From Clostridia bacterium (lineage in GTDB: Bacteria > Bacillota > Clostridia > Christensenellales > Aristaeellaceae): a DNA stretch of 28,412 bases. Below, one piece after another: positions 1 through 6,754 of this stretch (position 1 is the stretch's first letter; every line of letters begins with the position of its first letter). Under the pieces are notes generated by a model, which saw only the letters and a program-made list of their open reading frames with translations, made no database searches and had not been told where the DNA came from. Position numbers and translations under genes: made by a program. The DNA lies in contig CAAGFE010000055.1 of assembly GCA_900769075.1 (NCBI GenBank), forward strand, positions 1-28,412, in the 5' to 3' direction.

Positions 1-7
1 CAGAGCG

Positions 8-226
8 TCGAAAAAGTGGCTGCGGCCACTTTTTCGATAAGGGAGGGGGCCTCCGCTTCTGCGGAAGCGGGCATTTTTCACTGTCAGCTAAAGCTGACGG
101 CCGTGAAAAATGTAAGGAAAGGTTTCGGCAAAGGCCGAAACCGCCCCGCCCGCGCGGCAAAGCCCCGCGATACGAATGAAGTCAGAGGGCCTGCGGGCCC
201 TCCGACACCTCCCTGTGAGGTTTTTT
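8..226. repeat. String of contiguous hairpins
   Basis: Six perfect or near-perfect inverted repeats follow one another with short spacers: 8-20/25-37, 53-59/64-70, 73-81/103-111 (with an inner 83-88/93-98 stem), 121-129/134-142, 151-158/162-169 (one mismatch) and 185-191/196-202. A terminator-like stem follows at 207-226. Three of them close with the same C(TGCG)G loop, a UNCG-class tetraloop in RNA; others use AAAG or TAAA. Stem sequences differ from each other, so this is not a tandem repeat of one unit. No coding sequence is credible here. It could be a structured RNA, the 3' tail of an upstream transcript, or a REP/MITE-like mosaic; the function is unknown. Confidence 0.8.
207..226 (+). 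terminator. Terminator-like hairpin with T-tract
   Basis: A 5-bp stem (207-211 with 217-221) is followed by a run of six T (221-226) on the plus strand. It closes the hairpin string. The stem is short, so efficiency is doubtful, but the position suggests that any plus-strand transcript covering the hairpins ends here. Confidence 0.45.
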
Positions 227-271
227 GACAGTCTGTGATTTGCAGATCTTCAAAAAAGCCCCCGCCGCAGA

Positions 272-465
272 TTACTCGCCAGAACCTTCCTCCACCCGCA
301 CGAAGCAGTAGAAGACGTCATTGTCCTCCTCGTCCGCCTCGAGCCAGGCCAGTTAGCCATCGCTGTACAGCGCCTGCACCATGCCGCTTCCGTCCTGTTC
401 GCCGTTCGCCGGATCAACCACCATGAAGTACATCAGCGTGCCGAAGCCTTCGGCCTCTTCCAATA
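272..465 (-). pseudogene. Remnant of an unidentified gene with in-frame stop
   Basis: Read on the minus strand, one frame gives about 60 residues of normal composition, including GFGTLMYFMVVDPANG and, after an in-frame TAA (353-355), LAWLEADEEDNDVFYCF, ending at TAA 272-274. The sense of the reading resumes directly after the stop, which fits a nonsense mutation in a once-coding sequence. No start codon or ribosome site is visible, and the frame runs upstream into the transposase remnant. The family is not recognised; the acidic, aromatic-rich C-terminus is all that can be described. Confidence 0.45.
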
Positions 466-718
466 GGTGCTCTGTTCCGGATAGACTCCCCGGATTCGAC
501 AGCGCGAGTATTCGTTCATGGCGGTGTACTGGTACGGCTTCGCAGCCTTGCCCCGAGCTCCACGATGCCCAGGTAGGGGGGGCTTTCGGCGCATGTTCCG
601 GATGGGCGTCAGTTCCTCCTCCGTGTGCTGGTTGGGATGGCTGTGCGGCTTACGCGACTGACAGGCCAGCTCCGTTGTGTTGTTTGTGCAACTCAACGAG
701 AACAGATTGGCTCTCAAG
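466..718 (-). pseudogene. Decayed DDE transposase fragment (IS481-like)
   Basis: The minus-strand frame gives SRKPHSHPNQHTEEEL and NMRR, then after a shift at a run of seven G (576-582) YLGIVELGARLR, and back in the first frame YQYTAMNEYSR with YPEQSTY. As I recall the family, these segments resemble the helix-turn-helix tail and the start of the rve catalytic core of IS481-type integrases, where about 60 further residues normally lie between the last two blocks. The gene therefore has a frameshift, an internal deletion and no C-terminal half. No terminal inverted repeats were found. Confidence 0.55.
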
Positions 719-795
719 TCTCACTTCTTTTTGGGCCTGTATCAAACATGTATTGTTGCTCTACAATGGAAATTCCGCAGATTTTCTGCTTTCCC

Positions 796-828
796 TTGAC
801 AATCCCAGCCCGCTTGTGCTATTATAAT
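796..828 (+). promoter_or_regulatory. Promoter of tRNA-Arg
   Basis: A consensus -35 TTGACA (796-801) precedes TATTAT (820-825, 18-bp spacer), which overlaps TATAAT (823-828, 21-bp spacer). The first pairing has the better spacing. The tRNA begins at 841, so a start near 832 leaves a short leader. Confidence 0.7.
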
Positions 829-840
829 CAAGCTGACTGC

Positions 841-914
841 GCGCCCGTAGCTCAGTTGGATAGAGTGTCAGACTCCGACTCTGAAGGTCACAGGTTCGAA
901 TCCTGCCGGGCGTA
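841..914 (+). tRNA. tRNA-Arg (anticodon CCG)
   Basis: The full cloverleaf can be folded: acceptor stem 841-847 with 907-913 (G-U first pair), D-stem 850-853/863-866, anticodon stem 868-872/880-884 around a loop with CCG at 875-877, and a T-arm with GGTTCGAATCC at 893-903. The discriminator is A914 and CCA is not encoded. CCG reads the CGG arginine codon. A promoter lies upstream and a terminator directly downstream, so it is a single-gene unit. The neighbouring broken integrase suggests the tRNA once served as an attachment site (inference). Confidence 0.95.
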
Positions 915-920
915 CATTGA

Positions 921-946
921 GAAGCGGTTGAAAAACCGCTTCTTTT
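921..946 (+). terminator. Rho-independent terminator of tRNA-Arg
   Basis: A perfect 9-bp stem (921-929 with 934-942) closes a GAAA (GNRA) tetraloop and is followed by TTTT (943-946), 6 nt after the end of the tRNA. Confidence 0.88.
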
Positions 947-1070
947 GTGTTATCCGGACAGAAGCATAACCTTATTCAACATATATTCAATTCGAGAAGG
1001 CTGTCAGTAAGTGCAACGCTTTTGCTTGGATAATCATTTATCACGCATTTTGACCCTTTTTTTCTGACCG

Positions 1071-1092
1071 AAACGGTTCAAAAACGGTTCAA
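1071..1092. repeat. Tandem 11-bp direct repeat near integrase remnant
   Basis: AAACGGTTCAA occurs twice back to back (1071-1081 and 1082-1092), just beyond the stop of the broken integrase and between it and the tRNA. Recombinase arm-type or core sites often take this form and position, but no second copy was seen elsewhere in the window, so an attachment-site role is only a suggestion. Confidence 0.4.
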
Positions 1093-1097
1093 ACTTT

Positions 1098-1533
1098 TCA
1101 GCCCGCAACCGCAGCCGCCTTGCTTTGAGGGCTTTCGGACAATTTTATTGCCATGAATTTCGTCAGCCTTTCCGCGTCGATCTTCTCCCGCTCTTTGGTG
1201 AGCTTGGCGCAGGCCTCCATGATCATGGTGGTGTCCTCGTGGCCCATCCATGCTTGCAGCATCTTGACGGGAATTTCCGCCTCGTATGCCCCGGTGCAGA
1301 AGTCAGCGCGAAAGTCATGGCAGCGGATTATGACCTCTCTCCATGCAGGCAGCTGCCCGCCCCTGGCCAGCAGCGCCTTGTGTGCTTTGGTTTGGCCGTA
1401 CCAGCGCTTGTGGCAGCCGTTGACCTGTGTTTCCAGAAGCGCTGAACCGGTTCTGGAATGCGGATTCGGACATCAAGGCGCCGTTCTGCTTGGCACTGAG
1501 CAGGCCGTGGCGTCCGCGCAACGGCTTTGCTGT
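1098..1533 (-). pseudogene. Tyrosine recombinase/integrase, C-terminal remnant
   Basis: The minus strand encodes the C-terminal half of a phage-type integrase in two frames. The first gives LMSESAFQNRF; after a shift near 1440 the second gives LLETQVNGCHKRWYGQTKAH, RCHDFRADFCTGAYEAEIPV, KMLQAWMGHEDTTMIMEACA and a TGA at 1098. The H-x-x-R box (HDFR) and the MGH box are recognisable. The nucleophilic Tyr expected in MIMEAYA is Cys (TGC at 1209-1211). N-terminal domains are missing, and similarity stops at the 3' end of the AraC gene. Frameshift, truncation and loss of the catalytic Tyr make it inactive. It reads toward tRNA-Arg, as integrases next to their tRNA attachment site often do. Confidence 0.8.
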
Positions 1534-2741
1534 CACTTGGCATACTTTTCCCGGTATTCCGTCGGAGTACGTCCTGTGTATTTTTTGAAGACCTGTGTAA
1601 AGTGGCCGGGAGATGAAAAGCCAAGATAAGAACCAATGACGGAAAATGACTTATCTGAATAGCGGAGGAGGCGTTTGGCTTCCTCCACTTTTTCTTTCAG
1701 GATGAAATCCGTCAGGGTTTCACCGGTCTCATCCCTGAATCTTGCCGAAAGATGGGGCCGGCTCATGTACAGCTCCCTGGCGATGGCCTCAACCCGAATG
1801 GACTCCGACAGATGATGCTGAATATAGTTTATGACCGCAAGGGTCAACGGCGTTGGCTTTCCGCCAAAGCGAATCCGCTCCACGCGCTCTGCAAACTCCA
1901 GCACCATGTGGTATTGCAGATTGGTGATTCGATCCAAGTTATTCAGAAGCTCGCACTTTTGAATGTACGCATCGCTCAGGGAAAAAGCGTCCTCGGTGCT
2001 CAGGCCGCCCTGAATGGCTGCTCGGGAGACCAGCGTGGCGGTTACCACAAAGGTGTTCTTCACCTGGCGAAGCTGATCGGCAGCCAGCGTCCCGCCCCGA
2101 ATGGCGGGCGCGGACGCGATCCACTGCCTGAGCGATGCTGTATCCCCCTTGCGCACCATGCGCAGCAGCTGCTGCTCCTGGGAATAGGTGTTGTGTTCAT
2201 GAAGCTGCGTTTCTTCATCCGGCGGGAGCGGAGCCAGGGCGCGGGCGCTTCGCTGCTGCTCCAAAAGCCGTTTCAGATCCGCCTGCTCGGATTCATAGAT
2301 GGTGATGTCCTTCAGCTCCAGCTTCTCGCCGTTGAGGATATAGTTGATGGTGCAGAGCATCTGCATCATGCTCTCCAGCGGCATGCAGACAATGCTCTTC
2401 ATGCCGTCCACGAATTCCTCCAGATCCTCGGTCGGAACATCGGCCTGAAAGGCCAGCTCCCGAAGCTGCTGGTCATTTCCGGAGACCTGTCTGGAAGGCC
2501 CGATAACGATCTTGGTACTGCCCGAATTGACGATGCCGTAGTAGTGAAACCGCTGGGTCACATAGTACCCGATATGGGCTGTGACCTGCCAGATATCCTC
2601 CCGATACAGCATCATGGGATCCCGCGCCAATCTGACAAGGGAATGATAAAGCAGCAGCTGATCGCCCTGATAAACTCGGATCGGTACGCCGGAAAGATCG
2701 CCAATGATCTTGCAGATGTAGTTCAGATCGATGCCATCCAT
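1533..2741 (-). CDS. AraC-family transcriptional regulator
   Basis: 402 residues. The C-terminal ~106 residues (from about 297) form the double helix-turn-helix of AraC/XylS regulators, with SIRVEAIARELYMSRPHLSA as the first recognition unit and SFSVIGSYLGFSSPGHFTQV as the second, ending GRTPTEYREKYAK. The N-terminal ~280 residues are a sensory region of unrecognised fold with no membrane segment, so the effector is probably a cytoplasmic sugar. The ATG at 2739-2741 has GGAGG just upstream. It is divergent from the GH3-GPH-GH78 operon and shares a 172-bp intergenic region with it, so it most likely activates that operon. Its 3' end abuts the broken integrase without a visible terminator. Confidence 0.9.
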   Translation of the reverse strand: MDGIDLNYICKIIGDLSGVPIRVYQGDQLLLYHSLVRLARDPMMLYREDIWQVTAHIGYYVTQRFHYYGIVNSGSTKIVIGPSRQVSGNDQQLRELAFQADVPTEDLEEFVDGMKSIVCMPLESMMQMLCTINYILNGEKLELKDITIYESEQADLKRLLEQQRSARALAPLPPDEETQLHEHNTYSQEQQLLRMVRKGDTASLRQWIASAPAIRGGTLAADQLRQVKNTFVVTATLVSRAAIQGGLSTEDAFSLSDAYIQKCELLNNLDRITNLQYHMVLEFAERVERIRFGGKPTPLTLAVINYIQHHLSESIRVEAIARELYMSRPHLSARFRDETGETLTDFILKEKVEEAKRLLRYSDKSFSVIGSYLGFSSPGHFTQVFKKYTGRTPTEYREKYAK

Positions 2742-2764
2742 GCCAATCCCTCCAATACATTACC

Positions 2765-2794
2765 ATTATAGCAAATCCCATACGGATATGTAAA
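2765..2794 (-). promoter_or_regulatory. Promoter of the AraC-type regulator
   Basis: On the minus strand TTTACA (2789-2794) and a perfect TATAAT (2765-2770) are 18 bp apart, 24 bp upstream of the regulator's ATG. Confidence 0.7.
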
Positions 2795-2799
2795 GAGAT

Positions 2800-2828
2800 T
2801 TGGTTTGATTGTGATATGATGGTATAAA
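2800..2828 (+). promoter_or_regulatory. Promoter of the glycoside operon
   Basis: TTGGTT (2800-2805) and TATAAA (2823-2828) are 17 bp apart. The -35 is poor, which fits a promoter that needs an AraC-type activator. It is back to back with the regulator's own promoter. Confidence 0.5.
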
Positions 2829-2913
2829 GCGGGAGAATAATAGCCAGATTCATCATGGCAAGCGAGTAGCCATGCGATACGGATGACACGACCAGGGAGG
2901 AGGAAACCGATTC

Positions 2914-5268
2914 ATGCATGTCGGAGAAGTATGCACAGCGATGTCCCTGCGGGAAAAGATCGCTTTCTGTACCGGCGGGGATTTCTGGCGGACAAAGCAG
3001 ATGGAGCCATACGGCATCCCATCCGTGATGATGGCGGACGGCCCCCACGGGCTGCGCTGTCAGGCGGGAAAGGCGGATATGGTGGGAGTCAACAACTCGC
3101 TTCCCGCCACATGCTTTCCTGCGGCGGTGACGGCGGGCGCAGCGTGGAATCCAGACCTGTACGCAGCCGAGGGGGCTGCCATCGGTCTGGAAGCACTGGC
3201 AGCGGGGGTCAGCGTGGTGCTGGGGCCGGGCTGCAACATCAAGCGCAATCCGCTGGGCGGACGGAACTTCGAGTATATTGCCGAGGATCCGTTTGTGGCA
3301 GGGAAAATGGCCGCAGCCTTCATCCGGGGCCTGCAGGGCACGGGAGCTTGTGCCAGCCTGAAGCATTTTGCCGCCAACAGCCAGGAGTACAAGCGCATGA
3401 ACGGCGACAGCCAGATGGACGAGCGGACGCTCCGGGAGATTTACCTCGCTGCCTTTGAAATCGCCGTGAAGGAAGGCCGCCCTGCAACGGTCATGTGCGC
3501 GTACAACAAAATCAACGGAGCGCATTGCAGCGACAGCAAAACGCTGCTGACGGATATTCTCCGCAGCGAATGGGGCTTTGACGGCACAGTCATCACCGAC
3601 TGGGGCGCCATGAATGACAGAATCAGGGGATTTCAGGCGGGCTGTGACCTGAATATGCCCGGCGGCTCGGACTACATGGAGCAAGCGGTTCTGGAAGCCG
3701 TGAAAGCCGGTGTGTTGTCTGAGGCGGATGTGGACGCATCGGTGAAACGGATTCTGTGTCTGGTGGAGAAAGCACAGGAGGCCAGAGCGACGGAGGTCGA
3801 TCAGGATGCCCATCATGCCCTGGCCCAGCGGATTGCCGAGCAGGGCGCGGTGCTGCTGAAAAACGAGGACGGAATCCTGCCGCTGCGCGCAGAAGACATG
3901 GTGCTGATCGGCCATATGGCCAAGGCAATGCGGTATCAGGGCAGCGGCAGCAGCCATATCAACCCCACCCAGCTGGTGCAGCTCACCGACGTGCTGCCGG
4001 AGGTTCCCTTCCTGCCCTGCTGCGACGCACAGGGAGATGTATCCGCCGACAGCCTGCTGGAAGCGGCCCGGATGGCAGCCTCCCGTCGTGTCGCCGTGGT
4101 GGTGGCGGGATTGCCCGATGCCTATGAATCCGAGGCTATCGACAGGGAGCACATGCGTCTGCCGGAGGGCCACAACCGGATGATCGAAGCGGTGGCGGCG
4201 GCAAACCCCAACACCGTGGTGGTGCTTCTGGGCGGCAGCCCCATGGAGCTGCCCTGGGCGGAGAAGGTCAAGGCCATTCTGTACATGGGGCTGCCCGGTC
4301 AGGTCGGCGGACAAGCCATGGCCAACCTGCTGACAGGAAAGGCGAATCCCTCCGGCAAGCTGGCGGAAACCTGGCCCATGACATACGAGGATGTGATTTC
4401 CGGCGACACCTTCGGCAAGCGAAACGTGGAATACCGGGAAGGCGTCTATGTGGGCTACCGGTACTACGACAAGGCGGGAAAGGCTGTCCGCTATCCCTTC
4501 GGGCACGGGCTGTCCTACACCACCTTTGCATACAGCGACCTGAAGGCAGACCAAAGCACGGTCAGCGTGAACATTACGAATACCGGCTCGGTCAAGGGCG
4601 CGGAGGTGGTGCAGCTCTACATCGCCCCGCCCAGCGGCAGCTTGTTCCGCCCGAAGAAGGAGCTGAAGGGCTTTGCTCGGGTGGAATTGGCACCGGGAGA
4701 AACCCAAACGGTGACTTTCCCGCTGGATGACCGCAGCTTTGCTGTCTGGAGCGATGGCTGGAAGGTTCCCGCCGGAACCTATACGGTTCAGATCGGCGCG
4801 TCCAGCCGGGATATCCGGCTCCAGACTGAGATGCAGGTGGGCGGTGATATTGTTGCTGCCCCAGCATGGCAGGCCGGAAGCTGGTACGAGACCCTGAACG
4901 GACGACCGGACCGGGCCGAATGGGAACGCCTGATGGGCCACCCTGTTGCCATTCAGCCGGAGCCAAAGAAGGACAGCTTTACCATGGACAACTCCTGCAT
5001 GGAAATGAAGGACAGCTCCTTCATCATGAAGATTCAGTACATGGTAACCGCAAACATCATCGCCAAACAGTGCGGAACAAGGGATCCGAACGATCCGCAA
5101 TTCCGAATGATGCTGGTGTCTGCCACGGATTGTCCGCTGCGCGCCTCGGTCATCAACAGCGCCGGGCAGATGAGCGACGCGCTGGGACGGGGCCTGCTGC
5201 ATATGGCAAACGGGCATTTGATCAAGGGACTGAAGTGTATTTGCTTCCCGGCATGGAATCTGGATTAA
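2914..5268 (+). CDS. Glycoside hydrolase family 3 (beta-glucosidase type)
   Basis: 784 residues with the GH3 order of domains: a barrel with MADGPHGLR and KHFAANSQE (K150, H151), then GFDGTVITDWGAM with D229 as the expected nucleophile, an alpha/beta sandwich containing QGSGSSHINPTQ, and a fibronectin-III-like domain (KELKGFARVELAPGE). A further ~100 C-terminal residues follow. No signal peptide or membrane segment is present, so it should act in the cytoplasm. The start at 2914 has GGGAGGAGG 10 nt upstream; an ATG at 2941 is a weaker option. It is the first gene of an operon, 22 nt before the symporter. Family known: removes beta-linked glucose (or xylose and similar) from non-reducing ends; exact substrate unknown. 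Confidence 0.92.
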   Translation: MHVGEVCTAMSLREKIAFCTGGDFWRTKQMEPYGIPSVMMADGPHGLRCQAGKADMVGVNNSLPATCFPAAVTAGAAWNPDLYAAEGAAIGLEALAAGVSVVLGPGCNIKRNPLGGRNFEYIAEDPFVAGKMAAAFIRGLQGTGACASLKHFAANSQEYKRMNGDSQMDERTLREIYLAAFEIAVKEGRPATVMCAYNKINGAHCSDSKTLLTDILRSEWGFDGTVITDWGAMNDRIRGFQAGCDLNMPGGSDYMEQAVLEAVKAGVLSEADVDASVKRILCLVEKAQEARATEVDQDAHHALAQRIAEQGAVLLKNEDGILPLRAEDMVLIGHMAKAMRYQGSGSSHINPTQLVQLTDVLPEVPFLPCCDAQGDVSADSLLEAARMAASRRVAVVVAGLPDAYESEAIDREHMRLPEGHNRMIEAVAAANPNTVVVLLGGSPMELPWAEKVKAILYMGLPGQVGGQAMANLLTGKANPSGKLAETWPMTYEDVISGDTFGKRNVEYREGVYVGYRYYDKAGKAVRYPFGHGLSYTTFAYSDLKADQSTVSVNITNTGSVKGAEVVQLYIAPPSGSLFRPKKELKGFARVELAPGETQTVTFPLDDRSFAVWSDGWKVPAGTYTVQIGASSRDIRLQTEMQVGGDIVAAPAWQAGSWYETLNGRPDRAEWERLMGHPVAIQPEPKKDSFTMDNSCMEMKDSSFIMKIQYMVTANIIAKQCGTRDPNDPQFRMMLVSATDCPLRASVINSAGQMSDALGRGLLHMANGHLIKGLKCICFPAWNLD

Positions 5269-5290
5269 GCGTACAGAGGAGGACACAGCC

Positions 5291-6742
5291 ATGGCAAGCG
5301 AAAATCTGATGAACCATCCCCTGCTGAAAAGCAGGGTCAAAACGCAGGATGTTTCCGCGTCGGAAAAGTGGCTGGGCTATCTGCTGGGCCCGGCGGGGGC
5401 GCTGCTGCTCAACGCGGTGCTGGCGACCTACCTGAATGTGTACTACACCGACGTGCTGAAGCTGACCACCGTCTGGGGCGGCGCGTTTTTGGTGGTGTTT
5501 CCCATTGTCTCCAAGGTGGTGGACGCCATCACCAACGTCATCATGGGCTATGTGATCGACCGCACCCGCACCTCCGAGGGCAAGGCCCGGCCCTGGCTGC
5601 TGCTCTCCGCGCCGCTGCTGACCATCACCGGCATCCTGCTCTTCGCCGTGCCCAATGCTTCCGAGAACGTGCAGGTCATCTGGGTCATGGTGAGCTATAA
5701 CTTGTTCTACTCCTTCGCCTACACCATCTTCAACATGAGCCACGGCCTGATGGTGCCCCTCTCCACCCGGGACACCACCCAACGGGGCGGCCTGAGCGTA
5801 TTCAACCAGATCGCCACCATCATGATGAGCGGCATCCTGGTGGCCCTGGTATTCCCCATGGTCATCATGCCCATGATCGGCGTGGACAAGGGCCGGTGGA
5901 TCACCCTGATGAGCGTGCTGTCCATCCTGGCGCTGCCTCTGACGCTGCTGGAATACTACTTCACCAAAGAGCGTGTCACCCTGGAGAATCAGGAAGCCGG
6001 AGAAACCAACGAGATCCCTTTCCGCACGCAGCTCAAGGCGATCTTTACGGACAAGTACATGATCCTGATCTACGCATATTTTCTGATCAATACGGTGGGC
6101 GGCTGCATCAAAAATATCAGCCTGGTATATTTCTGCAACTATGTGCTGGGCACCTACAACGACGGCATCACCCAGACCATGATCTCCGTCATCGGAGGCA
6201 TTCCCATGGGCATCGGCATCTTCGCCGTGTGGCCCCTGGCGAAAAAGTTCGGCAAGCGCAATGTGACCCTGGCGGGCTTCATTCTCTACGCCATCGGCGG
6301 CGCGATCTGCTGGATGTTCCCCACCAATATGACCATCATGCTCGTCGGTCAGTTCATCAAGAACATCGGCGGCCTGCCCTGCTCCTATGTGTTCATGGCG
6401 CTGTTTGCGGATGTGCTGGATCACATGGAGTGGAAAACCGGCTTCCGCAGCGACGGCATTGCCATGTCCGTATATAACATCATCGCGGTGGCCATGGTGG
6501 GCATCTGTACCGGCATCTTCAACGGCATGCTGGCAGGCGCCGGATATGTGGCCCCGGAGATCGTGAACGGCGTGACGGTGGCTGCCGCCCAGACTGAAGC
6601 GGTCAAGAGCGTCATCACCTTCGGCTTCGTGGGACTGGAAGTATTCACCGGCGTAATTCTTGCGGTGCTGCTGATCTTCCTGAATGTGGAGAAGGACATT
6701 GGAAAGAAGCAGGCGGAAATCAAGGCCCGCAGGGAGCAGTGA
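5291..6742 (+). CDS. GPH-family sugar:cation symporter
   Basis: 483 residues, highly hydrophobic, with about 12 predicted membrane segments. The N-terminal block GYLLGPAGALLLNAVLATYL then YTDVLKL, and VIDRTRTSEGKARPWLL after the second membrane segment, are hallmarks of the glycoside-pentoside-hexuronide (MelB-like) transporters. These bring sugars or glycosides in with Na+ or H+. GAGGAGG lies upstream of the ATG. The gene sits between GH3 and GH78 (13 nt before the latter), so the transported compound is probably a glycoside that both enzymes attack, such as a rhamnose-containing glycoside (inference). It ends in a short charged cytoplasmic tail. Confidence 0.92.
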   Translation: MASENLMNHPLLKSRVKTQDVSASEKWLGYLLGPAGALLLNAVLATYLNVYYTDVLKLTTVWGGAFLVVFPIVSKVVDAITNVIMGYVIDRTRTSEGKARPWLLLSAPLLTITGILLFAVPNASENVQVIWVMVSYNLFYSFAYTIFNMSHGLMVPLSTRDTTQRGGLSVFNQIATIMMSGILVALVFPMVIMPMIGVDKGRWITLMSVLSILALPLTLLEYYFTKERVTLENQEAGETNEIPFRTQLKAIFTDKYMILIYAYFLINTVGGCIKNISLVYFCNYVLGTYNDGITQTMISVIGGIPMGIGIFAVWPLAKKFGKRNVTLAGFILYAIGGAICWMFPTNMTIMLVGQFIKNIGGLPCSYVFMALFADVLDHMEWKTGFRSDGIAMSVYNIIAVAMVGICTGIFNGMLAGAGYVAPEIVNGVTVAAAQTEAVKSVITFGFVGLEVFTGVILAVLLIFLNVEKDIGKKQAEIKARREQ

Positions 6743-6754
6743 CGGAGGCTTCAC

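Noticed and set aside
625..969. Open frame with APVAQLDRVSDSDSEGHRFE
   Set aside because: It is a translation of the tRNA-Arg gene and its flanks; this peptide is a well-known false ORF type.
841..1092. Second attachment site matching the tRNA 3' end
   Set aside because: I looked for another copy of the tRNA-Arg 3' end in the window and found none, so no element boundary is called.
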